DNA of 64,000 bases from assembly GCA_964036045.1 (NCBI GenBank), contig OZ038380.1, positions 124,788,899 to 124,852,898 on the forward strand. Reading direction: 5' to 3'. Made by a program: the position numbers and the translations under genes. The notes below the pieces were generated by a model. That model did not search any database. It saw only the letters and a list, made by a program, of their open reading frames with translations, and was not told where the DNA came from. Shown here in pieces: positions 41,166 through 53,605 of this stretch (position 1 is its first letter; each line of letters opens with the position of its first letter). The DNA comes from Eutreptiella sp. 'Long Island Sound 2002' (Eukaryota > Euglenozoa > Euglenophyceae > Eutreptiales > Eutreptiaceae).

Positions 41166-42030
41166 GGGTTATGGTCTCCCAGAAGATCAGAAACCTGAAG
41201 TGCATGTATCACGCCCGGAGTCATGTGTTGTGCCCAAGCAATAAAGAGATCCACGATTGCCAACGAATGCCTTTCTCCGTCTTGCAGTATACTCACATTC
41301 GTTGTTTCTTGAGTCCACTGCCTGATGTTGCACTATTTCACTGTCAACAGTGAAACTCCTTTGGTGTTTCATTGCAATGCACGAAGCGAGACCACCGTGT
41401 AGATGCTGTGCAACGTGCTAAAATGGGAGGAGAGATATTGGATTGGGAGCGTTAGGTCACGTGGCACCAAGGTTCCGGCTCGGAACTGGTCAACCGAGAT
41501 GTGGGATTTTGCGGAAGGCAAAGTTTTGGAATTACCCTTTGCGTGTTGACGGACGAAGGCCGCTGCCTGAAGTGCTGTGTGTTGAGGAGGTTGAAGCTTG
41601 TAGTGGGGGAGCTGCATCGGAGCTCGCTGGAATATGCAGTCCTGCGTTTGCCGGATCCGAGAGGACAACCCACTTCACTATGCAAGCATCTGTTCGCGAA
41701 GGCCCACCTCCTGTACATCTAGCTTGTAGAAGGAAGTTTGACATAACTTCCGCTGCCGGGGTTCAGAAAGAAGCTGGCCGCCTAAGGGGTGCCAACAATC
41801 GTGTAGGGTCCGAATGTGAGGTACACCCTGGCGTGTGTGTTCGAAGAGGCTCCACCACTGCGGGAACAGCGGTACCCCTGTATCCGGCTGTACACCTCCG
41901 GAGAAGACCCGCTGTTCACAACCAAGAAGCCTAAATAGTTGACGACGCGAACCGTGTGTGCGATCTTGGTGACACCTAGAAGTGTTGCACAGCACCCGCC
42001 ATACGGTGCTACAAATTTGGAGTGGACGCC
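41000..42030. other. No recognised gene
   Basis: Holds a short palindrome at 41336-41355 (TTTCACTGT CA ACAGTGAAA). Open frames on both strands at 41440-41990 look like chance openings; none shows a recognisable motif. Confidence 0.4.
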
Positions 42031-43600
42031 ATCGTGGTGTTGTGCTTCCCGGTATTGGTGGCTAGAGGCTTTGTGGTACCAAGTGCACCAGAGCTGCCGG
42101 CTATGGTGGTGATGTTCAGCGCCCTCCGCACACCAACACAAGTGTATGGGATGACAGCCACACGGATTGCATGTATGCTTGGCTGGTTGTTGAGGCTTTG
42201 GGTGCCACATGCATGGAAAGCGGGGACCCACTCAGCCAAGGAAAACTTGGTGCGACCTTGGAGCAATGTGCACTGCAAGTAGCGGCATATTTGCAAGCCG
42301 AAGGAGAGGTGCTGCAGGCCGGAACGCAAGTAACTGCGCGGCAGCTGCGCGTTCTTGACAAGAAGCTGCGCCATGAAATTAAGGCGGCAGTGAAACTTGA
42401 TCACAAGAGGCAGAAGTTGGTTCTGAAGCAATGGTAAAAGGATGATCTTGCGGCGGCGAAACAGTCACTAAAGGAGAATGGTGAGAAGGCTTTTGTTTAA
42501 CACAGCCAAGGAAGCCCGCATCGGAGGCTCCTTGATAGCCCACTCCGTACCACTATCACTCCACTATTCGAGGAGGGTTCAATGTTGACAGTGAAAGTCT
42601 CGGTCCTCAAACTTCCTGATCCACTGCTCTGGACCCTGCGGCTCACGTGCCCGCAAATGACGTGGAACCCACTTTCAATGCTCTGAGTGCCGAAGCAAAG
42701 CGAGCTCCCGCGAAGGCAACAGGGAACAAGAAGGCAAAGTCCAAGACCACTGCCAAGATAGATGCAAAGGGGCAGACTGAGCAGACCACTCTCACTCAGA
42801 TGGATGTCGTGGTTCCTTGGATTGGTGGCTAGAGGCTTTGTGGTACCAAGTGCACCAGAGCTGCCGGCAATTGTGGTGATGTTCCGCGCCCTCCGCAAAC
42901 CCCCACAAGTGTATGGGATTGCAGCAGCACGGATTGCTTGTATGCTTGGCTGGTTGTTGAGGCTTTGGGTACCGGATGCATGGAAAGCGGTGACCCACTC
43001 AGCCAAGCAAAACGTGGTGCGACTGTGGAGCAATGTGCACTGCAAGTGGCACCACAGTTGCAAGCCCAAGGAGAGGTGTTGCAGGCTGTAACGCCAGTGA
43101 CTCCGTAGCAGCTGCGCGCGCTTGACAAGAACCTGCGCCATGAAGTTAAGGCCGCAGTGAAACTTGATCACAAGAGGTGGAAGTTGGTTGTGAAGCAATG
43201 GGAAAAGGACGATTTTGCGGTGGCGAAGCCGTCACTGAAGGAGAGTGCTGAGAAGGCTGTTGTTGAACACAGGCAAGGAAGCCCGTATCGGAGGCACCTT
43301 GATAGCCCACTCCGTACCACGACCACTCCGTCAAACTGCACTATCCGAGGAGGGTTCAATGTTGACAGTGAAAGTCGCGGTCCTCAAGCTGCCTGATCCG
43401 CTTCTGTCGATCCTGCGGCTCACGTGCCCGCAAATGACCCGGAACCCACTTTCAATGCTGTGAGTGCCGATGCAAAGCAAGATCCCGCGAAGGCAACAGG
43501 GAACAAGAAGGCAAAGTCCAAGACCACTGCCAAGATAGGTGCAAAGGGGCAGACTGAGCAGACCACCCTCACTCAGATGGACGTGGAGCCCAGGGTGGAT
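42031..43600 (+). repeat. ~770-bp tandem duplication with coding remnants
   Basis: Unit 1 about 42031-42800, unit 2 about 42801-43600; the offset is 767 bp at GTGGCTAGAGGCTTTG (42058/42825) and 777 bp at GTTGACAGTG (42584/43361). Each unit holds a decayed plus-strand frame with a helical, charged peptide (LRALDKNLRHEVKAAVKLDH in unit 2; 42171-42437 and 43157-43396 are the open parts). A Lys/Ala-rich tail follows (PAKATGNKKAKSKTTAKI, 43424-43741 open in unit 2). TAA/TAG codons interrupt unit 1 in the middle. Family not recognised. Confidence 0.75.
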
Positions 43601-44609
43601 GTACAAGGCCTAGCAGCACGCAAATGCAGCGCAAATGGAGGCTTTCAACAATGCGGGTTGTGGCAGACGAGGAGCTCCAGGGCTCAAAAACGAAAACCCA
43701 AAGCGCAAGCCGTGAGCATCCCCAATGTGGCTCAACTTTGATCAGGCTTCCTGAAGGAGCCGCAGTGCAAAGCGGTACGCTCAATTCGAGGACCTGTGAG
43801 TTGTGCTTTTTTTGAGAATTGCTTTTTGTTTTTGTTATTGCTGCTGTGACAACGGCTGCTGGTCCACTGGGTTATGCATTGTACTTTCATTGTCACTGTC
43901 AGTTGTGAAACACATTGCCATAATGACACTTGTGCCCGAAATGCCTGAAACTAGCGTTAGATTTTTTCCAGTCATTGCGCTGCTATTTAATGACCTAATG
44001 CACCGTTTCGTCGAGAAGTGCAGTAGATTGGATTCTACTTTAGTTTTCCATAAGATAGGAACAATCATTTATAAGCCATAAGCTTTGCCCTTCAACCTTT
44101 GTCTTGCACTGCACGGACATATGATACTGTCCCTATGCATTTGCACCGTAGTTCACTGAGGTGGCTGCGTATTGTTTATCTTCTATCTCAGTTTCACCAA
44201 CGGTTCATATATATGGTCGGTTGTTTCCACATTACACCTCGGAGTGCAGTATAACAGTACGTTTCAGCGTTAATAGTGACAGTCCCTCCCTTGCTGATTT
44301 CCTTTGCAAGTGCTAGTGTGTTTCATCACGAATGTGCTTCAACACATGGAGCTACACTGTGTGCACCAGTGCCCTACCTATGTTTTGTTTTGCTCCTCTA
44401 CATACACTCATTTGTCCCAGGGGAAATTGTTCGTTGCTGCATGGGGACCACAGTCGCCGATGGGATGGAATGCAAGGGGGGAGGAGTCTTGGGATGTCGT
44501 CCATCACACCTCAATGGTTCCATGTCCATTCTCGTTTCGCCGTTGATAGTGAAAGATTGTAAATTATGGGCACCACATGGTAGTTTGTGGAAATTCAGTT
44601 TTATGTAAG
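43601..44609. other. No recognised gene; AT-richer sequence
   Basis: The Lys-rich remnant ends at 43741. After it I see no convincing frame, only scattered TTTCACTGT/ACAGTGAAA-like motifs (about 43895, 44540). Confidence 0.4.
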
Positions 44610-44642
44610 TTTCACTGTTGGCCGCACAGGCCAACAGTGAAA
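44610..44642. repeat. Perfect inverted repeat, 14-bp arms, 5-nt loop
   Basis: TTTCACTGTTGGCC, GCACA, GGCCAACAGTGAAA. Related arms occur at 41336-41355, so the motif may be a terminal inverted repeat of an element family or a hairpin. Confidence 0.85.
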
Positions 44643-44709
44643 TTGTTTGCTTGCTTTGAGGGTCCTCGCCGGCCCGCGATGTTAGGTTTGCACCCCCAAG
44701 CCTTAGGCG

Positions 44710-45116
44710 TTGCCGCACGACTCGCCGACGGGGTGGCCGTGGGAGCGTGGCTTCGCGGAGGCCATGGTGCGCTGGACCTGGGCGCTCCAATTGATTCTGC
44801 GCTCCGGCCACATCACCCATGCGAAGCTGGGCCTCGACATTGAGTCGTACAGCAACCGGGAGCAGCTAGTTAATCCGCCATGCCCGGCAAGTGTTGGCAC
44901 TGCAAAACCCGAGTGCCATCACATCTTCTTGACCTGCTTGCCGTGGCACCTTGTTGCACGGCAGTGTTCGGTGGATTTGCGCTTCTTGGGGCCTCTCAGG
45001 GCTTTCACAGCGTGGGGCGTACCGGGCGGTCGTTGTTTGTGTACCGGTTCAACATACCCTGGCACATGCAGCATTTGCAGCACCACTATCTAGAGCCCTG
45101 GAAGAGCAACGAGTAA
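44710..45116 (+). pseudogene. Decayed ORF, unknown
   Basis: Two overlapping plus frames: 44710-45093, and 44880-45116 beginning MPGKCWHCKTRVPSH and ending YRFNIPWHMQHLQHHYLEPW. The CxxC and the aromatic, His-rich tail look non-random, but no family is recognised. 45117-45920 shows no other convincing gene. Confidence 0.3.
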
Positions 45117-45918
45117 CCGCAAGGGCCGGCTGCTGGGACTCCTTTGTGGCACCATACTTGCCCCGACGCCTACCAGCGGACGCCCCGGCGCGTCGGTGCG
45201 AGATTGTCTGCGTGTAGCGCCCATGGGTTGTGCAAGTGTTACCGTCGCGCCAGCCATTGGCCGTAGAATGCCGGCTAGTGCCATGCCACCGCTGCCCCAT
45301 CCATTAGCACCCATAGTGCGAGCAATCACGGTTAGCGTGGCGACGAGTCGCGCGCTGTCGCGCGCGGGGTCATGTTGGGCACCCAGTGGTCGTTGCTGGG
45401 TTGCAAGCTCATCATGGGAATTGTGGGCGTGGCTGGTGCCCCCAACCAGCCATCGGAGCAGCTGGCCAAGTTCCCCTACATTTCGCCGGACGCAGCGGTG
45501 ATGGGTAGATGCCCGCTGCCGGACAACCGTGTACCTCTGCGAATGGCCGTTAAGGGAACTTTTCAATGAGAATGCGAATATGTGTGTCCAAAACAACTAT
45601 TTTGTCCCAAAAGGGCCTTTTTCAATGGGTTGGAAGGGAGGATATGGTTTCAAAAAATCTAATGAAATCAAACACAGGTCCCTTTGAGAAAAAACCACCC
45701 CTTTTCCACACACTAGGTGGCCATGGTGGCCGTTTAATGCCTATTCGTATTGTACCGTTCGCCTGTGTCTGTTGCGACCCTTGCTAATGCGATTTTGGGT
45801 CAAATTCGCGCGAATTTCGCCCGAACCTTGCGGGAATTGGGTTCAATTTTAGCGTATGGGCATGCCGATCTTCACCATAACAAAACAAGTCCTCTTTGCC
45901 ATGAACAGTCCAAACGTA

Positions 45919-46228
45919 CTATGCTCGCTGATAGCGGCGTGTGAATCGTTGACTAAGGGTATATACGTAGTTGAGGTCACTAAGGGCCCTCTTGCGGGCC
46001 CGCCTAGCCAATTGTTGTACGGTCACCGGGCCTTGCCTACGCATGGACCTCTTTGTGACGTCCCACCCCTCCGCACGGAGGCTGTCGTCTATGGTATGGT
46101 TGTCAACGACAACCTACACACCTAGGTGCCCACGCAGAGGGCTTGGGCCCCCTTTGTTGCGCAACATGCGCTTTAGCCTACGGTGGCTGCCTTCCATCCC
46201 GAAGCATGAAAATCTGGAGAGAGTTCAC
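45919..46228 (-). pseudogene. Decayed basic ORF on minus strand, unknown
   Basis: Minus frame open from about 46228 to a stop at 45919-45921, with a single TAG at 46114-46116. It encodes a basic, helix-prone peptide (DDSLRAEGWDVTKRSMRRQG then VQQLARRARKRALSDLN). Absent from simple repeat translations, so it is probably a real coding relic. May be the 3' part of the minus-strand gene remnant at 46261-47245. Confidence 0.35.
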
Positions 46229-46260
46229 CATTGGCGGGCAAAAAAAGTACATGTGGTCAA

Positions 46261-47245
46261 TCAACAAATGTGACCACAATAGCTTATGCCATTGCAAGAG
46301 TAAGTGCTCTTTGCCCATTGCCCGCAAACCCAACACAACATGGCTTGTGCAGCCTCGGCATTAAAGTTTTTACAATTGGCCCTTAAAATTTGTGCCTTGC
46401 CATCCGCACAGAGGAAGAAAAGTGTTTCCCGGTCAGCACCGGAAATATCTTGGAGGATAACCTTACTAGCCTCCCACAACTGTTGGTCGAAGTCAACCTC
46501 TTGAGTAGCCGCGTGCTAGCCCACTCCTCACCACCCCCCAGCAGCCACCAGCTTGCTAGTTGATCGGGGCTCTTGGTTCCCCCGAGGGCGCAATGCACGT
46601 ACGAAGCTTCGTGCCGCGACGTGCCGTCCACTGCTAGTGGCATCCAATGCAACCTTGTAATGCCCGGTTGTTGGACGTGGGCAGGTTCAACCGGTCGGCA
46701 ATGGTACAGGTGTTGCAACTGAGGCGGTAACGGGCAGAAGGCTCCGTATAGCACCATGTCATCCCCCGCTTTGGCTACAAACCCCTCCGATGCGGGTTGC
46801 GCAAACTGCTGCATGGTGACCCACACGTGCTCCCAGGGTACCCCCTCCACTAGCTGGGCAGTGAGGTACTGCGCTTATGTCATGGACAGGTGCAGCGACC
46901 GGATGCGCCACACCAAGGCGACGGTCTTCTCCCACATGGATGGTGCGGTGGGCAGAGCACCACTCCCCCCTCCGTCTACCGGCGTGAGGACGATCCGGCC
47001 CGTGTCCGGGAGGTGCTTCACCAAATACTCAGCTCCTAGTTCCCCCGACAACGTCCTGCAATGTCCTCAAGCGGCGGGCCGGGTGCTGCCTGGACTTGAT
47101 ATGGGCAAAGGCCTTCTTCCCCTTGTCGCGCAACAGGGCAGACTGCCTTGCCAACTTCGGCTTGAAAGCCACCATTGACGGTTGGTGGGAGGTTGTGCTC
47201 CCCATGAGAGCCATATATAGACACATCCCAGCCAAATGTCGCATT
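46261..47245 (-). pseudogene. Decayed minus-strand gene, unknown
   Basis: Adjacent minus frames read continuously with at least two shifts: 47245-47029 (VAFKPKLARQSALLRDKGKK), 46850-46383 (DDMVLYGAFCPLPPQLQHLY...), and 46500-46261 (FDQQLWEASKVILQDISGAD ending with CWVCGQWAKSTYSCNGISYC). The terminal Cys pairs resemble a small zinc finger. It could be a transposon-derived protein; I cannot name the family. Confidence 0.4.
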
Positions 47246-48279
47246 CCCGCCTACGGGTTGCATGGGGTGCTGCGAGTAACTATTTGTGGTCTCTCCGGCA
47301 TGAGGGATGCGGTGTCGACTGCCACTGGCAAGTCCGTGGCGGTCGTTATCTATATTTTTTTCCAACCGACCCTACATGTTGCCCGCATGGCAGCCAAGAC
47401 GGTAACAAAGGGTAGGATGGCAAAGGGCAATGACAGCGCCAAAGCGAGGGGTAGGGTTAGGTTAGGGTGTGCCGCGGCTGTGCAATTCATGCGCACCCGG
47501 AGGTGGGAGGCACACATTGACGTGTGCCTTGAAGAGGGGGGAATGAACAACAAGCGGGTGGGGGGGAGACCACGGGGGATGTTTGTAGGCAGTGGTGGGA
47601 CAATTATGCCATGATGTGTATATATGCATGGCGGAAACGTTGGATGTCCTTGGCAGATCGAGGAAGGTTACGTCGATGTAGTATAGCCACTCCCACGTCC
47701 CATGACAAAAAACACTCACAATAGGCAATAGGCAATGCATGTCAATTTCCAATGTCAAGAAAGTCATACAAAGTCAGAGGGCACCCCATTGGCAAACACC
47801 GCACAACAAAAAATTTGTACAAGCACCCCATGCGTTGGAAACCAGCATTAAACACAAATACTGTATAAGTTCGCGCGAAGTTCGCGCGAAGTTTGCATAA
47901 ACCTCACGACAATGGTCGGCTGCGTTGTTCGCGCGTTTGCACGAAATCGCGCAAAGTTTGCGCGAAATTGGCGGCACGATAAGGGCAGTGGTCGGCCCCA
48001 TTGTAATTTACAATGGTTAAAAAGGCCGTTCTCAGGGCGACACTACGGGGTCGCAGTGCCCGTGGAGATCCCAGACCCATGGGCTGCGGGGGGCTGGGGG
48101 GGGGTTGAAGGCCGGGTTAGTGGCCGCCCCTACGAGGGCGTCCCCCGGGTACCGCCTCTTGACGGCCTCATGGCTATCCAAGGCAGCTTGATACCCCGGC
48201 ACCAACGACTCGAAGGTCGGCCCGTCCTTCTGGTGAAGCAGCTGGCGCGCGGTGCTGGCCACTGCTGAGAGCTCCCCCT
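47246..48279. other. No recognised gene; cluster of GCGCGAA palindromes
   Basis: At 47870-47985 the motif TTCGCGCGAA and one-base variants occur about six times (twice in tandem as GTTCGCGCGAA). Similar motifs lie at ~45808 and 49545-49630. The rest shows no convincing coding frame. Confidence 0.4.
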
Positions 48280-50310
48280 TCACCCTCTCTGCCTGGACCT
48301 TCCAGGCCTAGCTCGCCGCCATAACGTACTTCTTCCCCCCCCGCCCCCCCCCCCCTTTCGTCTGCTCTTCCTGCTGCTGCCCCTGCGCGCCCGCCTTGAC
48401 TTGGGTTTGCGGGCCTGCGCATGCACCTGCGCCGGGAGATTGTCGTGCTCCAACTCCGCCGCCTTTGCCATCCGCTCCGCGCCATGCGCCCGCTGCTCTT
48501 CCTCCTGGAGCTTTCCTCGCAGGAGGCGAACCTCCCCCTCCGCCGCCACTGCCCGCTTCTGCCACTCGGGCATGACCCCCGCCTGCGCCGCCACTGCAGC
48601 GTCCGCATGTGCGGCGGCCTGCTTTACCGGCAGGGGCTTTGCACCCGAGGGCTGGCCACCCGACTTTGCGGAAAGTTTGGGGGCCTTGCGAGGCCGGCAC
48701 CCCTTGCCCTTGGACCCGCCGCTCTTGGAGCTCTGCATGGAGGAGGCATCGCCCCCCTCCTCCCCCCCCGCCTCCTCTGCATCCACGTTCACCGCTCCCC
48801 CCACCTCCCCCAAATGCCGGCGCGGCTCCTCTTTTGCCCGTGTGTGCGACTGGAGCCAGCCATAGCTCATGTGCTCCTCCGCCCGGTCCCCCCATCCCCT
48901 CACCCCCGTACCCGGCAACGCTACCAACCGCCTCAGCTGCCCCTCCGGCACCCGGCCCTACCCTGCACGCAACAATCTATTCTCCAATGCCCTGCACACA
49001 ACCGGTATGCGTTGAGGGCAATGGTCATCTCCTCCTCCTTCCATCCTCCCCCGGGGTTGGGGAACATGATGGCATAGGGGAAGGAAATTTTGAGTGGCGG
49101 CTCCCGCGGCCCATCCTGCGTCCCCACCTCGACCTCCCAGGTCGTCGCCACGAACTCCTCCCTTGCCCGCTTCCGTCCCGGGAGGTCGAGCTTCCATGCG
49201 AACGGGCGCTGGGACCGCAGCATGGAGATGGAGGTGATGGGGGGGAGGTTGGCGGGGTAGGCCGTGGCCCCCGTCGCCGCCATGGGTTTGCGAGGACCAC
49301 GGGGTATTGGTTGGTGGGTGCAGGGGGAGCTGCGGGAATGGCCGCCGGGGCGTCTGCTGGGGTGGCTGCGGGGGTGGCGCCGGCTGAACCCGAGGGCACG
49401 TTGACGGTCGCGTGGCCCAACTTTGCAGGAGCAACAGTGTGCCCGGCCGGGCGGAATCACTAGTGGGCGTGCATGGCCGCACGGGGATCAGGCAGCCAGC
49501 AGTGCCATTGCTCCAGAGAATCACAAGTTGGAATAGTGTAACTTTTCGCGAAATTCGTGAATTCGCATGGATGACCGAATCTCAAGCATTTGCCAATGTG
49601 CAGCACAGTGTCGCGAAGTTCGCGCGAATACGGGGTACAAGACAATGCATACCTCACATTCACACGGGCAGGTCACTGTGCACGTCCCTTTCTTGGACTC
49701 CTTTGCCCGCTTCCATTCCGGCACAGCGTGGAGCAGCTGCCAGGCGGGTGCCGGGCATGTGGGGGACAGCGTAGCCCCAAGCGCCCGCGTCACCTCCTTG
49801 TCCCCGTCCGTAGAATCCCCCTTCACGACCTCCATCTCGTACGCCCCATTCCGCATCAAGATTTCCCCGGCGTGCACGATGACGGGGGAGATGTCGTGGG
49901 CGGAGCGGGTCAGGAACTTCGGTTGGTGTGTGCACAGGGGGCCTGGCTCCACCTCGGGGGGTGCTGCCATGTCCACCATGTCCCGGCCGAGCCTCCAATC
50001 CAACCCCCAACAAGAACAGTTGCCCAGAAGTGGGCTTGTCCTCCCCGCCCTCCCCGTCCGATAGGGGGAGGGGGGGGCCGAGGTGCGTCGTATATATTCG
50101 GCTTGACCCCCGAATGACGCCGATCTGGGGTCCACTGCGTGAACAGTGCCCCCCGCATCTCTTGCCCGGGGGGGGGGAGGGAGCCCGTGGTGCCGGGCGG
50201 TGCTGACGAGGACGAGGACCTCCCCCTGTTGGAGGAGGACCTCGTCCCTCCTCTCCTCCTCGGACGCCCCCAGTTCTGTTCCCGCCTAGACATTGATGCG
50301 GTACTGGGGA
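48280..50310 (-). pseudogene. Minus-strand gene remnant(s): basic Ser/Gly start, globular core, coiled coil
   Basis: Read on the minus strand. Near 50297 comes MSRREQNWGRPRRR with a poly-Ser, Gly-rich stretch. 49990-49660 has a globular frame (FLTRSAHDISPVIVHAGEIL, then MRNGAYEMEVVKGDSTDGDK). 49240-48990 has another (RPFAWKLDLPGRKRAREEF, then FPYAIMFPNPGGGWKEEEMT). 48951-48280 has a Lys/Gly-rich linker and a charged coiled coil (MPEWQKRAVAAEGEVRLLRG onward). Frames change between the blocks, so either introns or decay separate them. No family recognised. Confidence 0.4.
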
Positions 50311-52588
50311 CAGCTTTATTTATGATTTTTAGGTGAAGTAAGCAACGCAAGCGGGCACAAAGACAAGGCACCACGGGCAAAACGGGCAAAAAAATCAACA
50401 AAGTGAGCGTACTCATTCAAAATTTCCGTTCGCAGTGGGTACGCGCATACATGGCCAGCCCACTCGGCACGGGCGAGTGCAGCACACCGTGCTATTGGTG
50501 CGGGGAAGCATGCCGCGGTGTTTTGACCCAACGGGCACCTCGTTCGGGGGAACCGGGCACAAGTAAGGGCGCGGAGCCTCCTCCCAAGGGAGCAACGGTG
50601 CCGCACTCCCTAGCGCCAACGTCCTCACTGCCCCCCCGCCCCTCTGCCGCCTTGGGTCCTTGGGGACGGCACGAGGCCCGTGCCTTCACACATGCGACAC
50701 CTTTTCCGTGATGTCGTGTGTGTTGACTGAGGTGCGGGCACGCCCCCCCGTCCCCCGTCCGTGCCCCAAGGGAGAGGGAGGGTGCACAGGGGTAGGGGGC
50801 AAGTTGGGGTTTGTCCTCTAACTCTCCGCAACCACCTCCCACACTCCTTCCTCCGCCCCTGTAGAAAGCAGCAACGGAGGAGGATGCGCCAGGCGCGCGC
50901 ACGAGCATGCTAGTTCGGGCCGGCGACACAGAATTGGCGCCCACCAGTAGCGGTCCCGCCTCGACCGCTGCAGTGGGTCGGATCGAGGAGGGTGGGGCAA
51001 CCATGCCCCATCTAGTCCTTGTGCGATGAGCACAGAGCCCCCGCGTGCAAGTTGTGCTAGGGGCATAGCGGGGTGCAGCATTGCTGCTCCCGGCACCATG
51101 AGGGCTGGTGCCCGCGGTGAAGGATGCGTGGCAACACACACAATTTGGGATCGGTATCATGTGGCCCCACTTGTGCACCCCACCAAGGGGGGGCTACCCT
51201 GAAGATTTGGTTTTGGGGAGGTCGAGCGAAGATTGGGCGTCAATAGGGTGCTAGCCAGGCCCATGGGAGGGCGGAGGGGGAAGATACTTCACCCCGGGGC
51301 ACCGGTCGTTGCGTTCCGTCGCCCCACCCCTCCAAGGCATATATGTATATATATTCAAGCAACAAGGGGGAAAAAGGGAGGCGCGTAGCATAAGACAAGG
51401 GAAAAGGTGCAATGGGGAAGGGGTGGGAACGAGCAAGGTGCCAAAAAAAAAGGCAAGGGTCCCAAGGGGCCCATAAAGGAGGGTAGGATTGTGGTCATTG
51501 CCCCCACTCCCATGCGTGATCACCCATATCTGCACAAACCAGGGTTCCTCACCAATAGGGCCTACAACGCGGGAGGGTACACCCCACCCACCCATGTACA
51601 TGCACCCTGTGCATGTGCGACCAAATACTTGTCACATTGAGGGGGCTCTCTCTCCACCACACCACCCCCCTAGGTCACTAATGGGCCACCTACATAACCC
51701 AAACCCTACCCCCCAGAACCCCAAACCTGGTGCTACAGGACTGGAAGCAAAGACAACACTGCCCCCATCCCCACCGGTAAGTATCCTAAGAGAGGAAAAC
51801 CAAGAACAAGAAGACAACGTAGGAGAAATAGATACAGCCACCCCCCCTTTTTGTGTTCCCCATCCCTCCCCACCTCCCCCATTCGCGGTGCTCGACACAG
51901 TCACCCCTAAAGGGGTGGCTTGTGGGTGAGGTCGCACGTGGCACACTACGTGGAGCAAGAGGGGCCATTTCCCGTACTCTACCCATCGCCTTCCAAGTTT
52001 TCGAGAGTCTGAGAGCGGCTGCAGCTGGTCCCCATCCCCGCCCCATGTGAATATAGAGCCGAACAAACTCCCGTGCGGATTTGCACGTGGGTAGTAGGCC
52101 CGTGACCAACCACATTGGTTGCAACAACCGGTTGGTTACCTTCCACCACACAAAAATGAAAAAAGGCACACCCACACGCCCCGCAAGCGCAATGTGCCAA
52201 AAGTAGCACACCGGCATCAAGCAAGGGCTTCATAGGGCCGCAAGGAGCAGCTACACCTCCCTACACCAACGTAGGCACCGGGCCAGCTGAAGAAGGGTGC
52301 ACCATCCCCCATGCCAGCATGCCTACGTAGGAAGCGCCGAACGCACAACAGGTGCTTTTGGTAGTGCCACCAAGAGCAGCGCCCCTATAAGATACCCACA
52401 ACGATTGGCCTGATGGACATCATTTGTTGTGCACCCTATGGATTCCTCATGCTTGCTTGTCCTTTGTGGTGTACACCCATGGTCTTTGCACTGCAAAGTG
52501 GGACCTTACAGGAAGCACAAAAAGTAGGGCAATGAAGGTGCCTACGGTAGAGTGGGTGCCCAATCCCCAGGAATCTGTCTGAAACCTA
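50311..52588. other. No recognised gene
   Basis: GC-rich sequence with many short open frames on both strands and none with a recognisable motif. 51480-51929 (+) is open and Pro-rich. 51330-51360 is a short TA-rich patch. Confidence 0.35.
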
Positions 52589-52876
52589 AGGTCGTTCAAA
52601 AAAGAAATATTCAATTTTCAATATTCAACTTCCTTTTTTCAACTTTGAAATTCAAACAATTTTTTTGCTAAATAGAGTTATCGTTTTTTTGATTGTTTTT
52701 TTCTGAAGCTAATATTACCGCGTACCGCACGCTGTGCACCCTCAACGACATACTCCAGGGTGCTCCATTTGCTATAAGGGAGGCTTATTTGATCACCCTT
52801 TGGTATCTGTGCGCGTTGCTTACCATTGTTTGCATAGTACTTCACTTTGGTGTCTCCCTTATGGGGCCACCAATAT

Positions 52877-53033
52877 GAGCGCCACCACGGCAACACTGTA
52901 TGGGCCAACTGTGATTGCGGAGCTCTTAGCGACTGTGGTTCGCTTGAACAGGGCGGCCAACCTAATGGATGCCCTTGTGGGCTACGTGCTGGCCCAATGG
53001 TCAATGTCCTCCCCGTATTGCAAGTGGTGCCTG
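52877..53033 (+). CDS. Possible exon, unknown
   Basis: ATG at 52877 (MSATTATLYGPTVIAELLAT...) and open to a strong donor-like G|GTGAGT at 53033/53034. A pyrimidine tract with TTTTTAG at about 53187 could be the acceptor. 52 codons, no family recognised. Confidence 0.3.
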
Positions 53034-53257
53034 GTGAGTACTCTCATGGTGCCCATTTTCCAGCCCCCACCGCCCATTACCGTTTCCCGCGGGCCACCTC
53101 CCCCAGCTTTCTTTCAACATGGATGAAAACGCCGTCATGGCTATGATTGCCAAGTTGCTTGTATTTGTTTCCCTTTTTCCATTTTTAGCATTAAAGCTTT
53201 GGAGGGGGCTTTGGAGGGGGCAAGGATCTTAGTTCAAATTCAGGAAAGCACAGTACA

Positions 53258-53460
53258 ACACACCAAAGTATAGTATAGTGCAGTGTAGTATAGTAGAGTA
53301 CAGTACAACACAGTACAGTACAATACAACATAGTACACTGCAATAGAATACTGTACAATCCAATGCAGTACGTTACTTTTATTACAGTACAATCCAATGC
53401 AGCACAATACAATACAAATGGTACACTATAGCATAGTACAATATAGTACAGTGCAGTTCA
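53258..53460. repeat. Imperfect pentanucleotide repeat (RTACA/TAGTA type)
   Basis: About 200 bp of CAGTA, TAGTA, CAATA and ACACA pentamers in 5-bp phase. Confidence 0.9.
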
Positions 53461-53605
53461 AATTACGGAGGGTGCGGGGAATTTCATTCAAATTTTACTT
53501 TTCAAACATTAAAGTTAAGTCAAAATAGGTGCACTAACGTTACAGTTGTTTGAATTTGAATTTTTTTTTGTGGTTTTGATTTTGAACGCTTGTTTTCCAG
53601 TGCAG

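Noticed and set aside
41443-41995. 163-codon plus-strand and 105-codon minus-strand frames
   Set aside because: Overlapping frames on both strands with no motif; cannot choose and neither is convincing.
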